64,000 nucleotides of DNA, taken from Callipepla californica brunnescens (taxonomy: Eukaryota > Chordata > Aves > Galliformes > Odontophoridae). Both the position numbers and the translations under genes were made by a program. Below are positions 48,142 through 60,301 of the stretch, one piece after another (the first letter of the stretch is position 1; each line of letters starts with the position of its first letter). The stretch is from assembly GCA_023055505.1 (NCBI GenBank), contig JALIRH010000008.1:3534001-3598000 (forward strand), read 5' to 3'. The notes below the pieces were generated by a model. That model saw nothing but the letters and a program-made list of their open reading frames with translations, was not told the origin of the DNA and did no database searches.

Positions 48142-48590
48142 CGCGTGCCTCATAAAATAGGGATTAAAAGCATTTTTTTTTTTTTTAAACATAGTTTTTG
48201 TAATAGCGCAGCCCCAAACCCCTTCAATCAGCAAACTTTAGCACGACTTGACAGACTAAACTGCCATTCCTTAACCCACAGGACAAGAAGTGCCATTTGC
48301 ACACGGTTGAGTGGCGAGCAGGAGAGATTCATGTCGCTCGCTAATTGCCTCTGGCTCTGCGCCACCGCACAAACACTGCGGCACCCTCTGCACTTCTGCT
48401 CCCGATTCCGTCTCTGCAAATGTCTTTTTTGCTGTATTTCAATGACTCGGGGGCACATGTAGCTGGAATTCTTCAGAAAAGGTGGGCAAAAAAAAAAAAA
48501 AAAAGAGGACAAACGGCGGTGGCTGGAAGGGTACAGGGAGGAAACGGTCTCCAGCAGCATCTGGGTGCACAACGGGAGCCCAGCGGAGAT
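48142..48590. promoter_or_regulatory. CpG-enriched patch flanked by T14 and A17 runs
   Basis: I count about 20 CpG in 450 bases (for example CTCGCGCGTGCC and GTCGCTCGC), clearly more than neighbouring sequence. A T14 run (48173-48186) and an A17 run (48488-48504) lie inside its two edges. No frame is convincing. Candidate readings are an enhancer or weak promoter, or an old G+C-rich insertion. No TATA or initiator can be assigned. Confidence 0.25.
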
Positions 48591-48706
48591 CTTGTGGCAC
48601 ACTGGCTTCACACTGAAAGTGGGGAACATCCACATGCAGAGTGCTTAGCTCTTAATGTAACAGCAGTGTGAACACGGAGCTGATGTGGAAGAATTTCTCC
48701 GGCCTT

Positions 48707-48895
48707 CACAGAATAGAATCATAGAATCATCTGAGTTGGAAGGGACCTTTAATGGCTGTGTAGCCCAATCCCCTGCAATGAGCAGGGACATACACAGCTC
48801 CATCAGGTGCCCAGAGCCCCATCCAGCCTGACCTTGGGTGTCTCAAGGTATGGGGGATCCACCACCTCTGCGGGCAGCCTGAAGCAGTGCCTCAC
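48707..48895 (-). mobile_element. CR1 LINE 3' region fragment
   Basis: The plus strand reads TCACAGAATAGAATCATAGA, then ATCATCTGAGTTGGAAGGGA, CAATCCCCTGCAATGAGCAG, CCAGAGCCCCATCCAGCCTG and CCTTGGGTGTCTCAAGGTAT. It is the same subfamily as the copies at 52431 and 61790 and, judging by how close it is to the consensus I remember, the best-preserved of the three. It is the reverse complement of the CR1 3' end, truncated after about 190 bases. Confidence 0.92.
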
Positions 48896-51800
48896 TAGAT
48901 GTCATTATCTTTGCCTCAGCCAGGCTTCCCAGTGCTATGGGAGGTGTCCACAGAGGTTTGGGAGATAGGAGCTGAACTCAGGAATGACACATGCCATGTG
49001 TGAGAGGCTTTCAGCATCCAGGGGTGGATACGCATAGTGGACACTTCTCACACAACTCCCAGCTACTGTGTGTGTGTGGGGGGAGGGGGGGTACCCCAAA
49101 TCATCCTAGGGTCAGCTACGCCTCATCCCCTACCTCTAGCCCCTTGGAATGGGGCTGGGGGGCCACAGGAACTGCTCCTCCAGCCCCTGCTCAGTCTTGA
49201 AGAGCATTCCAGAAAAAACAAGGGGAAATGAGCCCTCTGGGCTCAGGGCCAGAATCTGAAGCAAATCACATAGACGAGGGTTGTGAACACTCAGGGTGAA
49301 CCAGAACACTGAGCAGCCCACCTGGAAATCACAGGGAGAAGGGTGGGAGCCCACTCAGGTTTCCGTTCATTGGGAAGGAAGGTGAAGGTGTCAGTAGCAG
49401 TGGGGATGTGGAAGGATATGGAGTGTTATCACTGCCAGACTCTGCAGTCTTCACAGGACAATCCTAATGTTTTATGCACTCTTTCACTCCGCAAATAACT
49501 TTCAAAAGATAATTGAAGGTCTTAGGATGAGTCTTCCCAAAGAACTCTGCAGCATTTCCAGTTATCTGCACAATCTCCTTCAGAGCCACATAACAGAAGC
49601 TGTAGTCATGATAAACTTAATCTGTTCATTTCTCCAGGGCAGAATCCTGTAAATAAGAGACTCATTTCCCTCTCTTTCTCTTGTTTGTTTTGTCATTCTT
49701 GTGGACAGGGTGATAGATTTTTATTTCCTGTACCCTTCCTTTTCATTGACGGCCTTTTGCAAAGAAATACTGCTCTCATGGATTTTCTTTGAATAGACTT
49801 AATTGAAACGATGGCAAATGTCATGACTTGAAGAGCGGGATATGAAGTATGAATATACTTGCATATGTACACTTCTGACAATACAAAATCTATGATTATA
49901 TAGCTTGCATTGTGATAGCCTAACATTGACTCTAAACGCTGATTTCGGTATACTGTGTGCTGCATACCCTGCAGGCAAAACAGCACATACAGGCACTATA
50001 ACTAGGAACAATTAGGATTTGGCAAGTTTATTTAAATCTATAGCAGATCTAATCAGCCATGACTGCTATGAAGACCATGTCAAACTGAGTGACGAGCAGC
50101 GGCACAGGACAGATAAAGCCACAGCAAGAGCAGGTCCGCAGGAAAGAAAGTCCCCAGAGCCTCTGTGTGTTCTGTGCCATGGTACCCACTGGCCTGCTGC
50201 CTCCAGCCAATGCTTCAGTATCACTCAGTTTAGCATTCGCATGGAAGCAGAAGCAAGAATGTGATTTGAGCTGTAGGGCCAGCTCGGCATCTTTCAATCT
50301 GAGCACACGGGATGGAAGACAATCCTCTTACTCCCACCACAAATTATTTTGCACTTTGTCACTTTCAGCTCACAGCTTGCACTCATTCAGGAGGATAACA
50401 CAGAAATAACATTCGGAATCTGCAGCCAGGCTGTGTCTTTCTTACATTTCTGGAGAAAATGAAGTGGGCAGAGAGAGGTGTGCAGTGGCACAAAGACCGG
50501 GGGACTAATGAGAGGAGCTGTCAGTCACTTGGCTGGACAGGGAGAGACTTCTCCATCCTGCCAAGGCTCCGGGCTGCCTCCTATCAGGGATGTGTCCCTG
50601 GTAATGAGCCTTGCCCAAATTACTAGGGACAGCCTGAATGTATATGACTGCATCTGAACAAGACTCCCTCCTACTGTAATAACAAGGACTGGATAGCTGA
50701 GGTTCAGTGAAATCCGTCTTAGAAAAGTGCCAGCTCTGCCTCTAGATTTAAACAGCATTAAGCCGTGTTTCCATGTCTTGGACTAATTATTATTAAATCG
50801 AAACATTTTCCGGAGCAGTTCAGCTCTTTAATAGGTTTCCTTTTGTTTTCAAAGGAAGATGTATCTCTCTCTTCTGGATTAAGACCTCTCTTGGAGAAAA
50901 ATCTACAAATATTTCAAGTCTCTGCTTTTGTGTGTGTGTGTGTGTGTGTGTGATTTTTTTTTGTAACTGCTTAAGAAAGAAAATAAGCTTTAATAATAAG
51001 CACAGCAGAATCATGCATGAGGGAAAGTAGATTTATCTCCAAATATCTGCTTGAAATCAGATCTCACAATGCTGCATGCAAGGCGCCGTGGGGAGAAGGA
51101 CTAGAGTTGTGACATTCACTGAGAGCAAATGTGAAATGATATGTATAGGTAATATACAGCTACATCTTCATGTGACTGATATTCTGCTTTCTCTCCCCCC
51201 TGGCAAACTCTCCTAAGGGCAAATCAAGCACACCTGTGGCATTTCATCTGTCACCACCGTGGGGTCTTTCCAGTTACACTTTACCCCAAGCAAAAATCAA
51301 AACCCTTAATGACTTTTACATAAATTACCATGACCCACTCCGTGCAGACTGATGTCTCCATCTTCAATTGCTGCTCCCTCCTCTGTGCCCAGCACTTAGC
51401 TCTTCTGTGCCCTGTTTCAGGGGGACAGCTGTCAGGAGCAGGCAGAAGCAGTGAGAAGTTCCACCAGTGGTGCTTTCCTACCTTACCACACAGTGCTTTT
51501 GCCACTTGTCCATGGCAAAGGACCGGGCTCAGCCCCTGCACCCAGCCAGCATGGCTCGGGCTCACTCAGAATCCCTTTACCTTTGCAGATCCATCAACAA
51601 ACACTGAAGTCTCCTGGGGCTGTGGAAAAAAAGTATGTTTATCTGAGAGGGAACCTAACATGAGATAATTGCTTTATTTACAGGAGCACACAATGGCATT
51701 GCTGGTATTGGGAGCACAGCTGCTCCCCCCAGCAGGAGTATCCGTCCTATGGGGGAGGCATAGAGGAAGAGAAGGGCAGATGTGGAGGCTGGGAGCTCCT

Positions 51801-52430
51801 GGGTGACTGCAGGTTTGTCAGGGGACACCAGGAGGGAGAAGGAGCCACCATCTATCTTCAAAGAGGGGGTTGAACACTCCTTTAGCAACCCACCACCCTT
51901 GTACAATCACAGTTTGGCTTGGTCTCTCCCAGGGCTCTGGAGCTGCTGTGACTCCCTTGCTTTCCACAGCCTGCAAAGCAAATCACATCTGAAACTGCAG
52001 CAGGGAAAGCTGGTCTCACACAGAGACGGAATGCTGCGTGCAATGTGTTCACAGCATCATATAGTCCCTCACACTCTGCCATTCATCTGCAGAAGACAGC
52101 AAACATTGGCGCTGCCAGCTGGCACTGTGTGCCTGAGGGAAGCAGACACTCTGTTCATCCAACCTGGTGCAGGAGGGCTGAGCAAATCTAGGTAGCATTG
52201 CTATCTAGATCTGATGGAGATGTGGCCATGGGTAATTCTTGACCAGAAGGCCAGCAGCACGTCCTGGCTCAGACAGAGCAGTTGGGACACCTGTGGTGCT
52301 GAAGGTGGAGGAAAACCTGCATGTTTGCAGTCCTTCCTGACCTGTCTCCATTGCTCCTGCTGTGGCTGCACTTTTCTGGAGTTTGGCAATGAGCCTTCTG
52401 CTCTCCCAGTCTGTACTGTGGCTGAGAACC
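48896..52430. other. non-coding stretch; A+T-rich block 49440-50050
   Basis: No gene was recognised. A (TG)6-G6-A-G7 low-complexity run lies at 49067-49091. 49440-50050 is A+T-rich with few frames and looks like candidate conserved sequence. The (TG)12 repeat at 50929 is listed separately. Frames at 51330-51906 overlap on both strands. Confidence 0.4.
50929..50952 (+). repeat. (TG)12 microsatellite
   Basis: Twelve perfect TG units are followed by GA-less sequence and a T8-T9 run. It is a likely length polymorphism and has potential for Z-DNA. Frames ending in it (a VCVCVCV-type pseudo-peptide) are artefacts. Confidence 0.95.
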
Positions 52431-53110
52431 ATGGAATCACTGAATCATAAAACTGAGCTGGAAAGGACCCTTTAAGGTCATCCAGCCCAACTCCCCTGCA
52501 ATGAACAGGGATGCCTACATCTCAGTGAGGTGCTCAGAGCATCCAACTCGACCTTGAATTTCTCCAGGAAAGGGGAAGCCATCACCTGTCTGGGCAACCT
52601 GTTAAGGTGCCTTATCACCCTTAATGTAAAAAAAAAAAAACTCTTTTTTCATATCCAATCTAAATCTCCCCTCTTTTAGTTTTGAAACCATTTCCCCTTG
52701 TCCCAAGACAATAGACCCTGATAAAAAGTCTGTCTGTTCTCATTGCTCCATTTAGATACTGAAAGGCCACTCTCAGGTCTCCCCAAAGCCTTCTCATCTC
52801 TGTGCTCCATCCTTATTTCTCCCAGCTTGTACTGATAACAGAAGCTGCCACCATGCAGGTGCGCACCTTGCACTTGGATTTGTTGAACCTCACGAGGTTC
52901 ACCTGGGCCCACTGCTCATCCTGCCCAGGTCTCTCTGAATGACATCCCATCCCTCACGTGTGTCAACCGCCCCACACAGCTTGGTGTCCTCCACCAACAG
53001 TTGAAGATGTGCTTGATCCCACTTTTGATGGCATTGAGGAAGATGTTATAGAGCACCGCTCCCATTCCTGATCCCTGAGGGACACCACTTGTCACTGACC
53101 CACCGTGCTG
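52431..53110 (-). mobile_element. CR1 LINE with 3' region plus part of the reverse transcriptase, internally deleted
   Basis: The plus strand opens with ATGGAATCACTGAATCATAA and runs through the CR1 3' blocks (CAACTCCCCTGCAATGAACA, CCAATCTAAATCTCCCCTCT, CCATTTCCCCTTGTCCCAAG). From about 52800 it matches a more 5' part of CR1 (TGCACTTGGATTTGTTGAAC, CACACAGCTTGGTGTCCTCC). On the minus strand 53069-53089 translates to SGVPQGS, the conserved motif of non-LTR reverse transcriptase, followed by LYNIFLNAI. By comparison with the family layout I remember, several hundred bases between the two parts are missing, with the junction near 52785-52805. The 5' side is truncated at about 53110 and the frame is broken, so the element is dead. 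An A12 run lies at 52629-52640. Confidence 0.9.
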
Positions 53111-54983
53111 ATGGAAGAGCTGCTTCAGCAGGCTGAGGGCTACCAAGAGCAACCCCACAAACAAGAGGGGCACAAGGAAATACAAGGCTGAGGAGAAGTT
53201 GAAAGAAAAACCCTTGTGTTGCAAGGAAAACCTCACCTGGGGCTGCGAGAGCAGCAAATTCCCAACAATCCAGTACTTTGTTCCTGGAGTCCATGTGCAG
53301 GGAGAGCCTTAGAGTCTGAAGACTGCACAAGTCTGGGCAGATGTTTTATAGTTATGTCGAAAGACACATCTGTGACAGCAGGGGGACTCCCTGCCAATTT
53401 ACAAATCCTTGCTCCAAGCTCTGAAGGTGTAGAGTTTCTCAAAGAAATCATTGTCAGAATTGTTTAACTGTATTTTTTTTCCTAATCTAGTTCTTATTGA
53501 TCCCCCCTATGAAACAAAAGAACATATAATCTGCTTTTCTATATATCACAGGCTGTTAAAGGTCATCCAGATACCTAGATCAAGCCAAAATATGAATTAT
53601 GGCTAGTGTTTTGAACATAAAGATGGAAGATATCTGTTTCAGACAGGGACAGAAGAGGAGGATATTATCAACATATTTTAGTTTTATGGCAAGGCAGAGA
53701 AAAGCCCTGAACAAGTATTCTACATAATTTAATGGACCCAACTTTTCACCTCCCTTCATGGAGCTCAGCTGAGTTCCTTAAGCTTCACATCAGGAAGTGG
53801 TTTTCCTTCCTGGGGATGACTCAGAGCTGGAATCAGCTTGTCCTCACCATCAGCTCCAAAGGCTGAAGACATGCACCTTCCAGACTGGGCAGGAGAGGTT
53901 GAATGCCAGATGGCAACAGCCCCTAGACCATAGAGTTTATGAAGGCTGAGAAAGCATGGATGATTTATGATTTCATTTTGGAGGAGGAAAGTATAGGCAG
54001 TGTAACTAGATGCCTCTTGCAAGATGACACACTGGTGCTGGCAAAGCCTCCTCACCCCCTGGTGAGGTGCCAATGGCTAGAGGGATCTCTTTGGCCATGA
54101 GCCCTGCAGCTTTTCTATCCACCCTACCCCAGAAGTGACAGGATTGGGCTGTATGGCAGCTACATTTTAACTCTAAGTGCTTCTGTTGTTCCCTTAGAAA
54201 AATGGAAAGTAGTGGTTTTGGCATATGGAGTTTCTGAAGAGTCCTTGGGATAGCTTTTCTTCTGCAGTTTTTCCTACTACATTGTTTCCGTGAGGCAGCG
54301 GATTCCTACTGATATCTGCCAACCTTTCTGAACTACACTGCAGGAAAGGACAAATTCTTGTGTGGCTAAAATAAATCACGGGCTTCTTTCCCCTGTTCCT
54401 TTTCCCTTTGATTGCAAAGCCCCCTTACATTTCTGAGACTGGACTGCTGAGTACTGAGGTAAGAAAGCCCTTCTTGGAGAAAACAAACCATGAAACAAAG
54501 CACAGAGCTATTGGACAGAACAACAGGAAAGAAAAAGGTTATTAAACAGGCAAAAATTCAGTCCAGGTATGGCTCCAGATATTAGCAGGTGGTAGGAATA
54601 AAAGTTAATGAATGCAGAGATAAATGTAGTGCCTCCTGATGTATTGAGATGAAAGCATGTAGTCTATGTAGTCAAGTAAAGCATTTACATCTGTCTGTTC
54701 TCCAGGAACTCTTGGAAAGATACTTCTGCTTGTATTGTGTTGAAAGAGAAGCCAGTCTGCATAAAAAATCATTAGGAGCTGTTTTTTTATTATCATTATT
54801 TTTATTATTATCTGTGATTTTTTTTCCCTCGTGCTAATGGTTCCCAGACCTTTCTAAACCAAACAATAATAGCTGGGGGTAGAGCTGAAGGGCTCTCTTC
54901 CTTTGCCATTGCTGAGCTACAGAGCATTTAATCACAACCAGGAGATGGGAAGCAAGCCCAGATCCCTTCAATGACCAGTTCCT
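53111..54983. other. non-coding stretch, nothing recognised
   Basis: Mixed sequence. 54780-54832 is a T-rich ATTATTATT-type low-complexity run. A minus-strand frame that extends from the CR1 (52916-53257) continues here without recognisable similarity, marking the truncated 5' side of the element. Confidence 0.45.
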
Positions 54984-55112
54984 GGGAAGAGAGAAAGAAA
55001 GAGGGAGAGAGTGAGACAAGGAAGGAGGGAAGGAGGGAGGGAAAGGGGAAAGAAGGAAGGGAGGAAGGAATAGAGGAAGGGAGGAAGAGAGGAAGAGAGG
55101 GAGGGAGGGAAT
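54984..55112 (+). repeat. 129-bp purine strand, (GGAA/GGGA/GAAA)n
   Basis: By my count only three pyrimidines (55012, 55017, 55071) interrupt 129 bases of A and G in GAAG, GGGA and GGAA units. It is a polypurine-polypyrimidine tract able to form triplex (H-) DNA, and a likely polymorphic site. Frames across it (54971-55159 plus; 54834-55353 minus) encode low-complexity runs and are not genes. Confidence 0.95.
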
Positions 55113-58100
55113 TAAAGCAAAGCATCCTAATGCAGTTTGGGTCTGGCTTTTCCAAATAGGCATCAAAGACACGCACACTTCTAGGAGCTGCCAGCAAGAC
55201 CCTTTCCTTTGTATATATAGACAAAATGAGCAGAAAAACCATGCTGAGGCAGAGGAAAGGTTGTGCAAAATTTTCCACCACAAACTGAGCACCAAATTTG
55301 CTGATATCCCTGGAAAATCCCCCCTTTCCTATGCAGGAATAACAGGATAACAACAGTGAGCAGAAGCTGGTTCAGACAAGCAGAAGGAGATGGCTTCCTC
55401 TGTGTGCTGGATGTGCCAGAAGGCACAGTGACTGCTTGCAGTCTGCGTGAGCTCAATGGCAGAGGGGACAAGAGCAGAACTCAGGGCCATGTGGGGACCT
55501 GATGGCCAACAGGGTCAAGAGCAGGTCAAGGAAATGGAAGGCAGATGATTCAACAGGTTGAGTGACAGCCTTGGGGGGAAAACGAGCACTTAAGAATACC
55601 AGATTGGATCCTCACTTAGTGAGGTCCGACATCTCAGGGCTCATTTGAAGCTTGGCACCAAGCGGAGGGGAACGCCTAAGGCATGCACAACTATTTATGC
55701 AGCTGGAGAAAAGACAAAATCCTCCATTTACTGCATCTCCGGCTGCTGGCGAGCCAACTGCTCCAGCATTATTTGTGTTCCTCCTTATTGACAGTATATT
55801 AACCTCTGAGTGAAACAATAGGCCTGAGCAACTTCACAGTGGCCTCTACACTATTTGCAGCAACTGCTAAATGCTGCTGCAGATAATGTTATTTATTCAG
55901 CACATTGCTAATGTCAGATTACAAGCGGACCCCTGTCTGGAAATGGAGAGAACCCCCTGCAAGAGGCTGGCATGAATTCATTACGAATCAGCGCTGCTAG
56001 AATAAAGCATTTATTGAGAATGTCTATGCAGTGACCTTCATACAAAATGTATCGCATAACACTTTCTATTAAAATAATCATAAACACAGTGAGCAGTAAA
56101 CAAAACAATCAAAATGTATCTTGAAAATAAAAGAAGAGAGGGGATGGTGGATGGAAGAGGGATTAAATTTCCATTTAGGTATTGCAGGCAATGAAGGCAT
56201 TTATTTTTTTTTCTTTCCTTTTTTTTCAAACAATGTTTCCAAAATCAATAACGAGAGGAGGGAAATGGTGTGATTAGTAACGTGGTGAGTAATTGCACCA
56301 GTTTGTCAGCGCTCGTGTTCGATGTTAGAGCATCTATTAAGAGAGGAGGCTGCTGGAAGGAGCCCCAGTCAATATTTGTCCATACCACAGAGAAATCCTG
56401 CAGTCTGGCTAAATTTTGTATGCTTTTCAATCAGATGCATCTGCCAGCATCTGTCCTCCCCCCTGCAATTAGGCCAACAGGCTTCGAACTGAACTCACCA
56501 TGGAGCCAGATGATACTGGCACCCACAAAGCGAGGTGTGTGCCTGACTGTGTGATGTGTGTCATGGGGAAATGGAAGGACACAGCCACGTGCCAAGGGGC
56601 AGCAGCCAGAGGGAGGGACCCCGGTGCCCATGTGAGAAAGTGTAAATAATCCTTGCTTTAATTTCCAGCTGCAGGTCTCGTGGCTCACTGCATGGTGGGC
56701 TCTTGTTGAACACAAAGAGGTGGGAAGCATGCTTGGAGCAGAGGAAGAGGACAGTCGCTACTGCCAGATTATCTGTTTTTTAGCTGACCAGTGGTCAGCT
56801 TTGTCAAGGCTGGTTGGAAGGCTTTCTAGCTTGAGCTGACCTATGTTCTGTTTTTCCTTGGTTTTCCATGTTCTTCTTCCAAATCATTGATTTTTCCCTC
56901 CTGCTCTACAACTGTGCATAGGAATGCACTCAGGATGCTGTGCCTGTAGTTGTTCCAGGCACTGCTTTGCTCTTTCAAATACACAAACACTGCCTTTGAT
57001 CTCCAGTTGGACAATGCCCCAGCAAGATGGACATGCAGCTCTTGCTGGGAGATCTCCAGCAGCGCAAGAAGGGCCTTGGAGCTCAGGTGTCTCCCACCTC
57101 ATCCCACTAATCTGATTGCACTGAGGTTTCATTCTGCTTCCAGCCCATTTCCAGCCCTGCAGGCCTCACTTTGCTTTCATTTCACTCTTCAACATAATCC
57201 CTAGAAACACATTCATTTTCTATTTGGTCCTACTTAGATTAACTACAATCTCTAGCTACACAAGGTAAGAACAAGGAAGAACTGAGGCTCTAGAGACAGA
57301 CTTTTGTTAGAGGTTTTAATATATTTTGCAAGTTCCAGTTTAGTTTGAATTTCTCAATTTTCATTTTCTCTGTACGTTTCCATCCTGTGTCACATCTCTC
57401 TTTGATGAGCACTCATTTTCCTATCCCTTCTGAGGGTTCTCAGCTTACTGCTCATATATTTTTAGAGGCAGTTACTCATCCTGTCATATCTGGACTTCTT
57501 TGCAGATATATTTTCCCCATTATTTGTCAGAAAGTTTCCAGGCTGCCTCCTAACTTTGAGGTCCCCAGTTTTTCCAGCAAGTTGCTTACTGGTTTCCTGG
57601 ATTTCCCCACATTTATCCCATTGAATCTGAGGGAGATCTACATTTACTTTTTTCCCCTCCAATCTTATACAACCTCCTCATGGTTAGTCCACACAACCAT
57701 TTTCCATGACCAATTTGTTAGCTGTACCTCGATCTAAAATGGCAACAAACTATTGAATTGGAGCCCATCCAAAGAAACCAACTTGTCTTATCCATAAGTG
57801 TTCATCCAGACCTTCGCCATCTTCTCCATTCCTTAGTCCTCGTCTGCTGCCACTCCATTCTCTCTTGCCCTTGTCTACAATAAAAATGCTAATTGTATGA
57901 TCTCATCTAAGCATTTTCTCCTTGCTTTAGCAGCAGCGCTCAGTGAGTGAGGCAGGTTTGACATTTGCTTTTAGACTCTCTTCTCAGCAATCCTGTATCA
58001 CTGAAAATCAGTCACCCTAGAAAACTGCTTTTTCTTACTGAATATTATCAATGAGTAACCATAGATGCTTTCTTTCTGATTAGCACTAATGAATCTAATA

Positions 58101-59635
58101 GCAAGCTTTTATCAGTATTCCTTCACATTATGTAGTTTATTGATGTACTTTGGTGCCTATTTTCTATAATGAAAACTATGAAATTGCATATCTATCATGA
58201 CTAAGTAGTGATGTAACTCGGAGCCAACTTTAATTGTTGATTCTTCCAGTGAGAAGGTGATCTGAGGGGTTGTAACTGCAAAATGCCATGGAGCTATTCG
58301 TTCCTAATAAATAACCCATTTTCCCATAAAGGTGGAAAATTCAAACTGATAAAGGGAAAATAAATTTTCATACCCAGCGTAATTAGTTTGTGGGATTTCT
58401 CACCACAGAAAGTCAATCAGCACAAGAACATCGCAAGATTAGAAAAAAGCTCAGGCATTAAGTGAGTAGTCAGAAGCCCACCATTACCATAACTGCGGCT
58501 GAAATGGTTTTGTAAGTGATATGAGGCTGCATATCTCTTCCAGAGGTCAGCATAAGTCTCAAAGTGGGGCAGGAAAATATACAAACACTGAGGGTCTGGT
58601 ACCATTTCCTAATGTATCTGGGTGCCATTCCTGGATAATAAAGGCCATAAAGCAGCTGAGCAGCTGACCTGTTACCACTCAGGTACTTCTGTGTCTGCTG
58701 TTTAATTCCAGCCTGGGGAATAGATTTCTTCAGGGAAAGAGAAGCTCTTCCATTCATGCTGACACTGTTGCATTTCTCCTGCTTATAATAAAATAAGTTC
58801 CTTTCGTTTCTAATACATTCAAATGAGCTTTTTATAATCCTTATTTATGAGATGAACTCAGCTTGCACTATTAGAATAAATCTAATAAAACAACTGGTAC
58901 TTTTCAGAAAATTGTGCAGTTTCACCTAAATGCCACGTTTTATGTTGCTTTTAAGTTCAAGAAAAAAATGAGGTCTTTGTAAAATCTGAGCATTTGCTGA
59001 CTTTTTTTCTTCCCCTCAAAACAGCGGGTTTTGGTGTTGAGGAAATTAAGCAGGGAGGAGTGGGGGTTGAAGGGTTCAGCAGTGAAGAGTGCTCCTAGCC
59101 AAGGAGTAGGACAGACAGAATGAGGACCAAACACTCACAGCGTTCACAGTCCCAGTAATGGAGAGCTGTGGCTTGGTGTGATGGTTTGATGGGTGGCCAT
59201 CCCCTAATCCAAACCCACTATTTTAGGTGGGACTCCTCCAGCACCAATAGTTCACTGGACAAATCACATGTGCCTGCTGTTTCCAGAGGGAGGGAGGGAG
59301 CACTCCATGATGTCCTGCAAGGAGAAAAGCTTTTCATCCCACTTTCCTCTGGGCTTTCCCCTGGTTCCCGGTGTGTCTTCCAGCGCCCTGGGGCAAATGG
59401 GGGACCAGTATCCCTAAACCCGGGCCAGCTGTGCCACATCTGGCAGGTAGTGCGGTTGCAGCAGAGTAACCCTGACATCTAGTGGCTCCCAGAGCCCAGG
59501 TCCTGCTCTGCTCCATGAGCAGGAAGCTCAAGGAACGTCAACTAGGGCCATCGTCTATGAATAAAACCAGTGGCCTTACTACAGGGCAGGAAGAGATACC
59601 AACATCTGACAGCACTCTGAGGGACACTGCTAATA
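55113..59635. other. non-coding stretch with A+T-rich candidate elements
   Basis: 55820-56300 and 57880-58420 are A+T-rich with almost no frames and many ATTA, TAAT and ATGCAAAT-like words, resembling conserved non-coding DNA. 57300-57740 is T/C-rich, and its 130-codon plus frame (57345-57737) follows from that bias. 58780-58960 is also A+T-rich. No mobile element was recognised. Confidence 0.4.
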
Positions 59636-60301
59636 ATGCCGTTGCTAATGAATGAGGGAAACTCCACGGTTAGCAAAGCAGAGAGATGGGTTGGCTGTGA
59701 CCTTGAATTCTCCCTGCATGTGGCTGCTCTCTGTAGGGTGGGAGCTGCAGGTGGCTCTCCTTGGCCTTGGTTATTCCAGCCTTACTCTCCTCTCAGTATG
59801 GATCTGCTCCTGCTTCCTGCTACAGCAGCCCCTGTGCCAGGGTGGATGAGCACAGCCAAGAGATTCTGTGCCATGGCTTCCTTGGGAGAACAAAGCATGG
59901 GACAGCACACTGCATTCAACAAGAACCTGTGCAGGCTCCATGTCTGGAACTGCCCCAGCAACATGATGGGAACATGCAGGAGAGGACAACAAACAGCAGG
60001 GAGAGAGGGATGTCAGTGTGTCTGGCTTCCATATGAATGTGAAAGGAGAAAGAAGTGCTCTGTGAAGCTGAACGAAGCCCCCAGCGTCCCCTGCCAAGGT
60101 AGCTTTCACAGAAGGCATTTTCCAACAGAGCTTTCCCTGAACAGAAATACCTGCTGCCTGCCCCCAGCAGGAGCAGTGGGGAGGTGCCCACTGGAGGACA
60201 TGGGCAGCTTGGTCTCACCTCGCAGGTGGTGCTTCCATACACTCTGCCTCTGGCATCCCAACTCCTGGCTGTGCCACCTGCTGAGCTTCCAAAACCACTG
60301 A
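59636..60301 (+). other. longest open frame in the window (221 codons), unrecognised
   Basis: The plus-strand frame starts near 59636; its first usable ATG is in the first few codons (MNEGNSTVSKAERW...), and it ends at TGA after ...LLSFQNH. The region is G+C-richer than its surroundings, which lengthens chance frames, and two other plus phases and one minus phase are also open over parts of it. The peptide is cysteine- and tryptophan-rich without a regular spacing, signal peptide or recognised domain. Chance is the simplest reading; an unannotated exon cannot be excluded. Confidence 0.12.

Noticed and set aside
52916..53257. 113-codon minus-strand frame containing SGVPQGS
   Set aside because: The motif is real, but it belongs to a dead, truncated CR1 reverse transcriptase; the N-terminal half is unrelated flanking sequence, so this is not a host gene.
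54834..55353. Two long minus-strand frames (153 and 141 codons)
   Set aside because: They are open because the polypurine tract at 54984-55112 lacks stops when read as CT repeats; the peptide is a serine/leucine/proline low-complexity run.
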